Below are positions 8,298 through 16,140 of a DNA stretch of 19,279 nt, piece by piece. Source of the stretch: Thoreauomyces humboldtii (taxonomy: Eukaryota > Chytridiomycota > Chytridiomycetes > Spizellomycetales > Powellomycetaceae); contig JADGJA010000421.1 of assembly GCA_027596035.1 (NCBI GenBank), positions 1 through 19,279 on the forward strand, read 5' to 3'. The first letter of the stretch is position 1. Each line of letters opens with the position of its first letter. Under the pieces are notes generated by a model. That model worked only from the letters and a program-made list of their open reading frames with translations, had not been told where the DNA came from and ran no database searches. The position numbers and the translations under genes are program-made.

Positions 8298-9323
8298 ATG
8301 GCTGTCATCGTAAGTCATCCATCATCCCGTCTTGTCTGCGCCGTCGTCGTTCGTCGTCGTCGTCCACACGCTGTTGCCTTGGTTCCGCAGTCTTGCGCGT
8401 GTGGGGTGCTTCCTTGGAAGACCCGTCCACGTTGCGCTGCGGCGAGCTCAACAGAGTAGCCTTCCCCCCCATGTCTCTCTCTCTCTTGATCCTTCCTCGC
8501 GGACCAAGGCTGTGGGCTGCTGTTTCCTGACGTCCTCCTATCGTCTCCCTCGGAAAATCGTGTTCCTGTGCGTGCCTCTTCCCAGAGCGACGGAATGTCG
8601 CAATGGCAGGAGGTCTCGTTAGGAAACCGCTTTGCTGAGGAGTGGATAGGGGGCGAAACGGGTAGCTTGCACACAGTCTCCCGGGAAGGGGAACGGGGTG
8701 GGAATGTTTGGGGGATGGTTTGCTCGACCGCGGCTTGTACAAGCAACACGAAAGTGTAAGGTTTCGCTGACCCTCTTGTTTGTGTCGGTCGTTTTGCAGA
8801 AGAAGCAGGACCAGAAGGTCAAGAAGGCCCCCGTCAAGTTCACCATTGACTGCTCTTCCCCCGCCAACGACGGAATCTTCGACGTCGACTCGTTCGTAAG
8901 TTATAGTGCAAAAGGTTTTTTTTGATTGTCAGTGACAGACCGACTCAACCTTGTATTCTTTGTGTCCTGCAGGAGAAGTTCCTCCACGACCGCGTCAAGG
9001 TTGCCGGCCGCACCGGAAACCTCGGAGAGGCCGTCACCATTGCCAAGGGAGCTGCCGGTCACCTCGTCCTGACCGCCCAGCCCTCGGTCCAGTTCTCCAA
9101 GCGCTACATCAAGTACCTCACCAAGAAGTTCTTGAAGAAGCACCAGCTCCGTGACTGGGTCCGCGTCATCAGTGAGTTTGCAGATCGTACCCTTGTTCCA
9201 AGCCTTGTTTGCCTCCTTGCTGACCTTTTGCGTTATTCTTTTTTTCCAGGCTCCTCGAAGAACGCTTACGAGCTCAAGTACTTCAACATCGCTGCTGACG
9301 AGGACAACGAGGACGACGAGTAG
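8298..9323 (+). CDS. RPL22: 60S ribosomal protein eL22
   Basis: This is a protein of the large cytosolic ribosomal subunit. Exons 8298-8309, 8800-8895, 8973-9171 and 9250-9323 give 126 aa, the usual size for the family. Introns are 490, 77 and 78 nt, with donors gtaagt, gtaagt and gtgagt and acceptors ttgcag, ctgcag and tccag; all phases agree. The first exon encodes only MAVI, followed by KKQDQKVKKAPVKFTIDC. Conserved blocks include FSKRYIKYLTKKFLKKHQLR, then DWVRVI, and YELKYFNIA followed by the acidic eL22 tail. A tiny first exon with a longer first intron is common in ribosomal-protein genes and may carry regulatory sequence. The gene is convergent with CEP78, with 118 nt between stop codons. 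Identity is very secure; exon 1 is the least certain part. Confidence 0.95.
8310..8799 (+). other. First intron of eL22 (490 nt)
   Basis: Donor gtaagt at 8310 and acceptor gttttgcag ending at 8799. It is about six times longer than the other introns of this gene. It contains no convincing coding sequence; the open frames on either strand lack family signal. I see no snoRNA-like box C/D or H/ACA pair that I could support by eye. Confidence 0.6.
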
Positions 9324-9441
9324 ATGTTTGGTTGATCTTTTTTCCCTTCACATCTTTTATACATCCGAAGAAGGAAGAAGAATACCAATTTCCTACCCGC
9401 TGCCACACATGAACAGTCATCTCTTTCGTTCTTGCGGTACC

Positions 9442-12400
9442 TCATCTCACGGTTGCTGCCATCACAGGACGGCTGTTCACTCCAGCTCTCCCAGTGCCGT
9501 CCCCGTCGGCCATCATCATCTTTTTGAACAAGGCGTCGTCCACGTCCTCTGAACCTCCCGCGTCGCCATCGCTGAGGTCAACGATGGCAAGGTCCTCCAA
9601 CGTCAATCCCTCCTCCGTTCGCGGAATTCCTTTTGAAGCATGTCCAGCTTGAGCATCATCAGGATCCACGTCATCACCACCGTCATCCACCCTGATCCGC
9701 CCTCCTCCTCCCCGTTGTCGTTGTCGTAACCGTCTGATCTCCTTTTCCTTCCTCCTCCGTCGCGCAACGTCCTCTATCCGGTCCTCTTCCTCATCTTTCT
9801 TCCTGCTCGTATCGTGCTGTGGAAGGTGGCCATCCCGATGACGGTGTCCGTGTCGATGTCCGTGGGAAGATGATGAAGGTGCGGGGACGGCGGACGCGAG
9901 TGCGGACCCTCGTTCGATTCGATCGAGGAGGAGGTGGAACCCCGTCAACGACGATTCCATGAGCGAGACCAACGTGTCCAGCTGCGTGTCTGTCGTCGAC
10001 GACGGTAACGGTGGTGGCGGCGGGGAATCGTGGTAGGTTGGGTTCGAAGGTGAGTGGGGATCCGAACGTGGTGTCATGTCTCGATCAGTGATCCTCGTCC
10101 TTGTCGTCCTTGTCGTCGGGTTCCGTCGTACGGTGTCAGGTTCAGGGTCAGGGTCAAGGTCCGGGACGTGCTCGTCACGAACGTACGGTTGATTTGCTTC
10201 CTGACGATGACCAGACTCGACATGTCCTTGTTCTTCTCGTGAGGGTGGTGACGGTGGATATGGATGCGGTCGTGTAACACCACGAGACAGCGCATCCTCG
10301 AGATCGATCAACCGTCGTCTCAGCATGGCGTTCTGTCGGATCAGGTCAGGTCGTCCTACGTCGTAACCGTCATCGTGGTCGTTTCCGTATCCTGCATCAT
10401 CCCTCCTCGCCGCCCTCGGAACGGACACGTCCTCCCACGCTCGAGGTTTTGCTCGGTTGGCGTGGGATGATGAAGCCCTGGTTGCGGGGCAAACGCTGGT
10501 GCTGGTGGTGGTGGTGGCGGTGGTGCCGTTTCCGTGTGCCCTTCCTGGCGCGGGTCCGACTTTGAAGGGTGGTCGAGAGGCTAGCATGTAGTGATTGTGG
10601 TGGTCGGTTTGATTGTGGGTGCCGGTGTTGGGTCCGGACCCGCGTGGGCGTGGATGGGGTGCACTGCGAGACGGAAGAGGCCGTGGGTATGTGTCTCGGA
10701 GAGGGTTGCGGGCGTCTAGCCATCGGATTGTAGTAGAGGACAGAGAAGATGGAGGGGCAGCGGAAGAAAGGTTGGACTCTTGAGAGGGATTTGGATTTTG
10801 AGGTGTTGGATCGGCGGAGTTGTTGGAGAGTGTGGTTGCGGTTTCTGTGGAAGTGATGCGCGGCGCGATGAGCGTCGTGATGTCTGTCCAGAGTTGGGCA
10901 TCTGTGGAGATGCATGGTCAGGGATTTGCGATGAATAGGGGCAATGCGAGAGACTTACCGACGGAGTTGTTTCGTAGATCCACGATGCGGAGCTCACGGT
11001 TGAGGTGGAGGACCTGCAGGACGATGCCGGCTCCTACGTCCGTGACATCGTTGTACTGGAGGTCCAGCGCTGTAGGTCATTTCGAAATCAAATCAGCAAG
11101 AAGCTGCATGGCCTCTCGTGTAAAGACATTCACGAACCTAGCAGTCCAACCTCCTCCACAAGCGCCTCTACGATGAGATGAACCCCGTCGTCTCCAAACA
11201 CGTTATGACAGGCCGTCAGTCGCTCGATGCATCTGGGCAGTCCCTCGGAATGAGCGGGAGTGGGATCCCGTTCTGCCATCCTCGTCCTGGTCCGTCGTCC
11301 CGACCGTGTCTTGAGCGGAACCCGCAATGTACACTCCCACACGGCGGCCTGTCGACGTACGGCTCGCGAGGTGATCACGTCCGCAAGAACGGCGGCCCCG
11401 GCGGGCGTGAGGTTGCAGCCTGATACGTTGAGGGTGTGTAGTCCGCGGAGTTGACGGAGAGACTTGGATAGCGCTGTCGAGAAGGTGAGGTCGTGGTGAG
11501 CAAGAAGAGATGGCCAAGGGTCATTGCAAAGGGATGTAATTGGTTCACCAAAGAGTCCTTGATCTCCCATGGAACTTCGAGCGAGGGACAGTCGTTGCAA
11601 GGACTGTGCCTGTGCGATGCCCTGGAAAGAGTGAATGACGGTGAGGATGGAAGAAAACAAGGACAAAGAAGAGTGTGACGAAACGCAAGCAGGGCCTGAG
11701 AGTGGAAATTCGTGGGTTGCTCGCTTCGCTCGCACCGGGAGAGGGCGCGCTTCGCGCGCGATGGGAATCTTGGCCCGCAGAGCGGGCCATCCGGGATGCT
11801 CGCTTCGCTCGCAGTCTTGCTGGGCTCGCTTCGCTCGCGCCCGATCTGAGCCTCGGCCCGCTTCGCGGACCAAAACGGAATTGCTCGCTTCGCTCGCAGG
11901 ATTGGTCGGCTCGCTTCGCTCGCTTGGGTTTGTTTTCTGTCCGAGCGGAACGCAAGACGAACCTTTCCAAGGAGGACCAGCAGATCCATCCCCAAGGGCA
12001 GACCGGCCAACTCCAGGTCCACCAGCATGGGATTCACGATCAAGCATCCCTTGATTGAACTGTTTTTTTTTTTTTTTTTTTTTAGAAGCAAAAGACCCCG
12101 AGAAGCGAAGTAAAAAAGGATTAGAACCGATTTACCCTTACCCCCGATGACCTTGCCAGATACTTCTGGACCCTGAGGTTGGTGTGGATGATGGGAGGGA
12201 TGCGAGCCGTGCGACGATGTCCGGTGACCTTGGAGTGTTCTGCGTCCGGGACTGAAAGTCAGCATCCGGCGCTTGGGATGGACGTCGTTGGACATACCAG
12301 CTGGACCGTCGGAGAGCACCCTTATCCTCCTTGCGTGAGCGTTGCGACGTAGAGCGAGGAGGATGGGCGACCAGTCCTGAGCCCTCTTCACCGAGTCAGC

Positions 12401-12451
12401 GTCGAGTCTGACGTCTGTCCCTGTGCCCAGTTCCGCGTGGACGTGGATCAT
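9442..12451 (-). CDS. CEP78: CEP78-like centrosomal leucine-rich-repeat protein
   Basis: CEP78 is a centriole/cilium-associated protein in animals. Minus-strand exons 12451-12298, 12251-12152, 12059-11963, 11621-11138, 11069-10959 and 10901-9442 are all in phase and give 801 aa (human about 720). Matches recalled from the human protein occur in order: DADSVKRAQDWSPILLALRR (N-terminus), IKGCL...LVDLELAGLPL, SLQRLSLARSSMGDQGL, LHTLNVSGCNLTPAGA, ALDLQYNDVTDVGA and IVDLRNN. These are ribonuclease-inhibitor-type LRRs (residues about 90-315). A coiled-coil-like IRQNAMLRRRLIDLEDAL (about 502-520) and VSLMESSLTGFHLLLDRI (about 627-645) match the human C-terminal order. Extra residues sit after GDQGL, and the tail is low-complexity. 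The ATG at 12451 is the first in-frame one after a stop, so about 30 N-terminal residues seen in human are absent or on an unseen exon. Confidence 0.85.
11719..11934. repeat. Array of eight GC-rich hairpin units inside a CEP78 intron
   Basis: Within CEP78 intron 3 (11622-11962), eight 15-bp units recur every 25-31 bp. Five are gctcgcttcgctcgc; variants are gcgcgcttcgcgcgc, gcccgcagagcgggc and ggcccgcttcgcggacc. The variants are perfect or near-perfect hairpins with a 3-nt loop. On the minus (transcribed) strand seven units contain GCGAAGC, a sequence known to form an exceptionally stable mini-hairpin in DNA. Spacers of about 10-16 bp are unrelated. The array ends before the CEP78 exons. Confidence 0.85.
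12060..12151 (-). other. CEP78 intron 2 with A-tract acceptor
   Basis: On the minus strand this intron ends in a run of 21 A (plus-strand T-run 12063-12083) directly before the acceptor cag, instead of a pyrimidine tract. Two splice choices keep the same frame and length. Choice (i) is donor gtcatc (12151) with acceptor cag before 12059. Choice (ii) is donor gtaagg, 9 nt further on, with a weak aag acceptor 9 nt further on. I used (i) for the exon list. The A-run could be a microsatellite or the tail of an inserted retro-copy. Confidence 0.55.
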
Positions 12452-12884
12452 CAGAGGAACCCTTTCTTGACCGAGACTTGCCCTCCTCTCTTGCGACGAC
12501 TCGTTTTGGTTCTTCCGCAATCGGCCAGCCGCGCGTGCTTCCCACTACGTCTATAGGTCCTTCAGGGGCAACCAGCAGCCCTTTCCAGGGACGACACGAA
12601 CGCGCGAGGAACACGAACGCGCGCCAGGGGAGACTGCTCTGTCCGTCCGTCTCGGACACGCACGATGATGGACGTGACTCGCACGGTCACACCACCCACC
12701 GCAAGACCATTCCCCTCCGCAAGCAAAGACCATCCATCCATTCCTCTCCCTCCCCGTTCTATATACTCCCCCTCGCCTCTGCTCCTTCCCTCTCTGGTCC
12801 AGAGAGATCCATCTCTCAAGCAAGACAGTCCCTTTCCAGGAGTCCCCATCGCGACGTAGAACCAAAGCGCAAAGGCCAAGAACA
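12452..12884. promoter_or_regulatory. Divergent promoter region, CEP78 / cupin gene
   Basis: 433 nt separate the start codons of the divergently transcribed CEP78 (minus) and cupin (plus) genes. A tatata motif at 12760-12765 lies about 120 nt before the cupin ATG and is a plausible TATA box. The final 200 nt are pyrimidine-rich on the plus strand. A missing 5' exon of CEP78 could lie here, but I could not identify one with a matching acceptor and phase. Confidence 0.45.
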
Positions 12885-13454
12885 ATGTCCAAGCTCCCAG
12901 CAGACTACCGCTCTCCCACCCCGCATCTCTCGGCCGCCACCATCGCCTCCCTCCCTCAGGTCGTCCGACCCCACCCTCTGGATCCACTGGCGGTACGCTC
13001 CTCCGTCTCCCTCTCCGAAGCAACCTCCCTCCTCTCCCAGTCCGTCTCCCTCAACCGCGTCGCGCCAGGTGCGCCCACCACCGTGCTCCACCGTCACCTC
13101 GTCGACGAGGAGTGGATCTACATCCTGTCGGGGAGAGGGACCGCCGTGTTCGAGACACTCTCCAGCGACATGACCCACGAGTCCCAGTGCGCGGGGCGCT
13201 TCGGCGGAAAGGACGAGGTGGGCCTGGAGGAGGTCCCCGTGGGTCCAGGCGACTTCTTCGGTCACCTGGCCAACGGGAGGGCACACGCCATGAGGGCGCA
13301 TCCCGACGCCCGGGAGGACCTCGTGTACCTGTGCGGAGGCGCGAGGAGCGAGAGGGACGTCTGCGAGTACCCTCACATCGGAAAGAGGCTTGACATCGAT
13401 CGGACGGGCAAGGAGAGGAAGAACACCTACACCGATGTCAAGCGAGGGCTGTGA
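12885..13454 (+). CDS. Single-domain cupin protein
   Basis: This is an intronless gene of 189 aa. The first cupin motif is clear: G62...HRH (69-71)...E75/E76...G83 (VLHRHLVDEEWIYILSGRG). The second motif follows at about 118-135: PVGPGDFFGHLANGRAHAM. The His pair, the Glu and a later His (127 or 134) are the usual metal ligands of the fold. The domain fills nearly the whole protein, so it resembles small single-cupin proteins acting as dioxygenases, isomerases or ligand binders. The substrate cannot be predicted. No signal peptide or membrane segment is seen, so it is probably soluble. The start is the first ATG after a TATA-like site at 12760, in context aacaATGtc. It is divergent from CEP78 and ends in TGA. 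Confidence 0.85.
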   Translation: MSKLPADYRSPTPHLSAATIASLPQVVRPHPLDPLAVRSSVSLSEATSLLSQSVSLNRVAPGAPTTVLHRHLVDEEWIYILSGRGTAVFETLSSDMTHESQCAGRFGGKDEVGLEEVPVGPGDFFGHLANGRAHAMRAHPDAREDLVYLCGGARSERDVCEYPHIGKRLDIDRTGKERKNTYTDVKRGL

Positions 13455-14060
13455 CGACGATGACGAATGATCTTGACGAGGATGCATGTCGCTGCTTCCT
13501 GCAAAGCACTCCAAAGGATTATGTCGGTCATCCTCTCTTTCCCGTGTACTTTCTCCCTGACTGTCTTTGCACCCATCCGCTCTCTGATCGTCCCACGTAG
13601 TCGCCTGCTCGCGGTCGTCCGCTCTGATCCATTCCATCCTTACCCACGCCCACGTCCCTCCTCTTTTCTTCAAACATACAGTCTCTCATGCCAATCCACG
13701 TTTTTGGGCTCGCTGGTGCTGTGGAGACCCCGGACTTCCCAAACGAGCTAAATCAGGTTCCTGGGCTGTAGAGACGTGTCGCCTTCTCGCGTGAAACCAA
13801 TCGCAACTCGCTATGTCTCATGTAACTCCCACGACCACTACGACCGACCCGCACCACCTCCATCGCCACTCAACTTCCATGAGAACAGGACCCTTTCTTG
13901 TTACTGAGACAATCCCACCACAAACCCGCTGACAAAACAAAAAAAAGAGCTGAACCATCGACACAAGCATTCTTGCAAAGCTCGCATTCACCCCAGCATT
14001 CACCTTGTTTAAATTAGACACCTGGATCCATTCGACGGTACTTGCGAGATGTCGCAGACT
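13455..14060. other. Stretch without a supported gene
   Basis: Downstream of the cupin stop I see no frame with coding character, no splice-site pairs and no RNA gene. The first part is presumably the cupin 3' untranslated region and terminator. Near 13990-14060, scattered minus-strand protein-like codons may belong to the decayed fragment to the right. Confidence 0.4.
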
Positions 14061-14387
14061 TCACCGAGGAAGTAGACGAGCCGAGAAATCGGGAGGAACG
14101 CCAAAGCGAGGGCAAGAGCCCTTACGCGTCAGCCGACTCAAAATGTTCTCAAGCCGTTCCTGCCGCGAAAATACGGCTGCTTTTTTCACGTCTCTCGGTC
14201 TTCGTTTCCATACTGCATCCGTGGGCAGGAGAGCTTCGCACGCAATAACCCTGTCGTACGTTTTCATTCCTGTAAACCGGCCGTTATCCTTGGCCTGGAA
14301 GAAGGTTGCTGTACAACTGATGGAGATCCCCGTCAAGAACGCCGCGGTGTTAGAGGACTGAAGCTGCGTGATGAGATTGCTGCAGGT
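14061..14387 (-). pseudogene. Decayed coding fragment
   Basis: A minus-strand frame of 109 codons is open from a TAG at 14388-14390 to a stop at 14061-14063 and reads as protein (NLITQLQSSNTAAFLTGISI; AKDNGRFTGMKTYDRVIACE; RQERLENILSRLTRKGSC). Near its end the protein-like signal jumps frame (VYFLGEVCDISQVPSNGSR). No start codon or splice sites are convincing. It could be one exon of an unrecognised gene, but the upstream TAG and the frame jump favour a remnant. Family not recognised. Confidence 0.35.
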
Positions 14388-14534
14388 CTATCCCAAAGCG
14401 CCGCTCGCACACCCCAGCCGCCGGTCATATCAGCGACAACAAAAGGAAAGCCTGACGGCTTAAAAGCTATCGCACCGCCTACACCTTCTCGTATTTCGCA
14501 CAGCTAGATCCTCAGCTAACCCTTGACGATCTCT

Positions 14535-14567
14535 TACACCCATGCAGGATTGAACTGGCGACCTTCT
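14535..14567 (-). pseudogene. tRNA-Val 3' half relic
   Basis: 33 nt match positions 42-74 of the intact tRNA-Val at 14687-14760 with two mismatches, covering the variable region, T arm with TTCAATC loop, 3' acceptor strand and discriminator A. The sequence 5' of it on the minus strand does not match a tRNA. It cannot be a functional tRNA. Confidence 0.75.
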
Positions 14568-14686
14568 ACGAATTACTTCCGACACTGCTGTCGAAAATGT
14601 ATGAGCCGTCAACGCCACCCATTCCGTCGAGAGAATCAGACCAAATCGGAGCAAAACCAATCTCTTTACTACAATCAACCAAAGTG

Positions 14687-14760
14687 TACACCCATCCAGG
14701 ATTGAACTGGAGACCTTCTCGGTGTTAACGAGATGTTATAGCCAACTAAACCATGGGTGC
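14687..14760 (-). tRNA. tRNA-Val (anticodon AAC)
   Basis: The 74-nt minus-strand sequence GCACCCATGGTTTAGTTGGC... folds as a cloverleaf. The acceptor stem is GCACCCA/TGGGTGT (first pair G-U), with discriminator A. The D arm contains the A-box-like TGGTTTAGTTGG. The anticodon stem is TCTCG/CGAGA with loop TTAACAC, anticodon AAC. The T stem is TCCAG/CTGGA with loop TTCAATC (B-box-like). The D-to-T arm region closely resembles yeast tRNA-Val(AAC) as I recall it. There is no intron and no encoded CCA, as usual in eukaryotes. A TTTT run about 25-30 nt past the 3' end may serve as Pol III terminator. Confidence 0.9.
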
Positions 14761-14784
14761 GGAATTTAGGCAGGCGGGGAGGGT

Positions 14785-14812
14785 TGAGCCGCGGGTCGAA
14801 CCGACGACCCTC
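14785..14812 (-). pseudogene. Possible second tRNA-like 3' relic
   Basis: On the minus strand GGTTCGACCC at 14802-14793 is a perfect Pol III B-box-type T-loop sequence within GTCGTCGGTTCGACCCGCGG. I could not find a matching acceptor strand or a D/anticodon arm upstream, so at most this is a tRNA remnant or a chance B box. Confidence 0.25.
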
Positions 14813-15006
14813 GTACCCAGGCACCCGATGGCGAACCATCCGGTCCCATGCCGTTTTCCTTGTAGAAACACATTCAACGTGCGCTGATATAGAGGAAAAA
14901 GGTAAGGAAAGTTCCAGATGCGAGAAAAATTTGGGTGTGCGGATCCAAGCGGTGGTGCGCTGCCGAAAACGGTTCAAGTACACGAGGCTCTCCCAGGGGG
15001 TTCCGC

Positions 15007-15036
15007 AGATGTTATAGCCAACTAAACCATGTGTGC
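15007..15036 (-). pseudogene. tRNA-Val 5' half relic
   Basis: 30 nt match positions 1-30 of the intact tRNA-Val with a single mismatch (29/30): the 5' acceptor strand, D arm and start of the anticodon stem. The match stops abruptly inside the anticodon stem. Together with the 3' half at 14535-14567 it brackets the intact gene in the same orientation. Confidence 0.75.
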
Positions 15037-15079
15037 ATGTCCTCTTCACCGCCGTTGCCGTATATATTTGGTACCATGC

Positions 15080-16090
15080 TTATCCACCAGACTCGACGAC
15101 AGCGTTGTTATCATCGTCAACGGAGACCTCAAAAGCGGTCAAGAAGTCAGCCTTGAGCTTCATGGAACCCGGCCCGGTCGATGCCACAGCCACAAGTCCT
15201 CTGGAGTGTGTAGAGCTAACGCTTGTGACGGGGAACCCAAGACGGCCTGATGAACTTGCGAACCTTCTCGGTGGCCTTTCTCTCCCAGACGGCGATCCTG
15301 GCGAGGTTCTCAAAAGGAGTCGTGCAGGCTTCGATGGCGACGTGAACGTCCAGGAGAGTGATGGACCGCGGAGGATCGGGCAGCACGGGATCAGGACCGC
15401 GAGAAGTGATGATTGGAGAGGCTTTCTCTATTTTCGTTCGCCATGTCGATGAGCATGCGGACGATCTGGGCAGGTGGTCGAGACGCTGATTGCATGAAGA
15501 GAATCCGATGAGGACCATGGTCCGGTTCTTGACAAGCTGCTCGCTATCGTACCCTTTCGTGTTCGGTCTGGATCCTCCCCAGATTCTTGATCTCCTTACC
15601 CTGCTCGCGTTGGTTGTTGAAGATCACTTCGAGGGCATTGTCTTGAGCGCTTCCGCCATTGGGGAATTCATTATAGCGAACGAATGCAAGTTTGGCGCGC
15701 TTGGCGCGGTGCATGTGCATGGCCTATGGAAGTGGTCGGAACTTGGTCAGGTGAGGTAAAGCAGAACTTTTCCAATCGTCCAGGAGATACCACATTGTAA
15801 GGTTTTGAATTCAAGAGAGGCGGCATACAGGGAAGGAGCGACGTACGAGTACTGAGCGGGGGGAAGGTGAGATCGTGCTGCTCGCTGAAGTGGACCTTCC
15901 TTCTCGCAGTTCTCGCCGTTGTGGAAGCTGTCCAAAACGCTTGAAAGTGTCGAAGGGCACGGACGGTGTGTTGAAGGAAATCCCAGGGCTCCCAGGGTCC
16001 AGAGCTCGAAGGGCAGCTCGGGTACCGTGTCCGCTGGTATACGAAGCCCTGACGAGTTGAGCCTTCCCTCTGCCTTCCGACATGAAAGTA
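15080..16090 (-). pseudogene. Decayed protein gene
   Basis: Protein-like minus-strand sequence runs through changing frames. About 15810-15545 (TMWYLLDDWKSSALPHL; AFVRYNEFPNGGSAQDNALE) has TAG at 15724-15726 and 15544-15546. About 15500-15430 reads SRPPAQIVRMLIDMANENRE. About 15440-15250 reads LLDVHVAIEACTTPFENLAR. About 15250-15080 ends SMKLKADFLTAFEVSVDDDN before a TAA at 15080. At least two frameshifts and two stops are needed to join them. The right-hand part (15810-16090) is ambiguous among frames. It is divergent from the coiled-coil pseudogene at 16141. Family not recognised. Confidence 0.4.
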
Positions 16091-16140
16091 ACAACCATCA
16101 GGACCGACGTCAAGCGCCGCTCCCTCATTTGTCCTGTCTG

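Noticed and set aside
11719..11934. CRISPR-like array
   Set aside because: Units are 15 bp with 10-16 bp spacers, lie inside a eukaryotic intron, vary as hairpins, and there are no cas genes.
11130..12047. Minus-strand frame repeating Arg/Ala/Glu/Ser words over the intron array
   Set aside because: The repeats come from the hairpin units read in changing frames. Unit spacing is not a multiple of three, and CEP78 exon phases show this part is an intron.
12478..13173. 231-codon plus-strand frame overlapping the cupin gene
   Set aside because: It overlaps the cupin coding sequence in another frame and is rich in Ser/Pro/Arg, as expected for a shadow of GC-rich pyrimidine-biased DNA.
14529..14615. 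Second complete tRNA upstream of the 3' half relic
   Set aside because: The sequence 5' of 14567 (minus strand) cannot form matching acceptor and D arms; only the 3' 33 nt match a tRNA.
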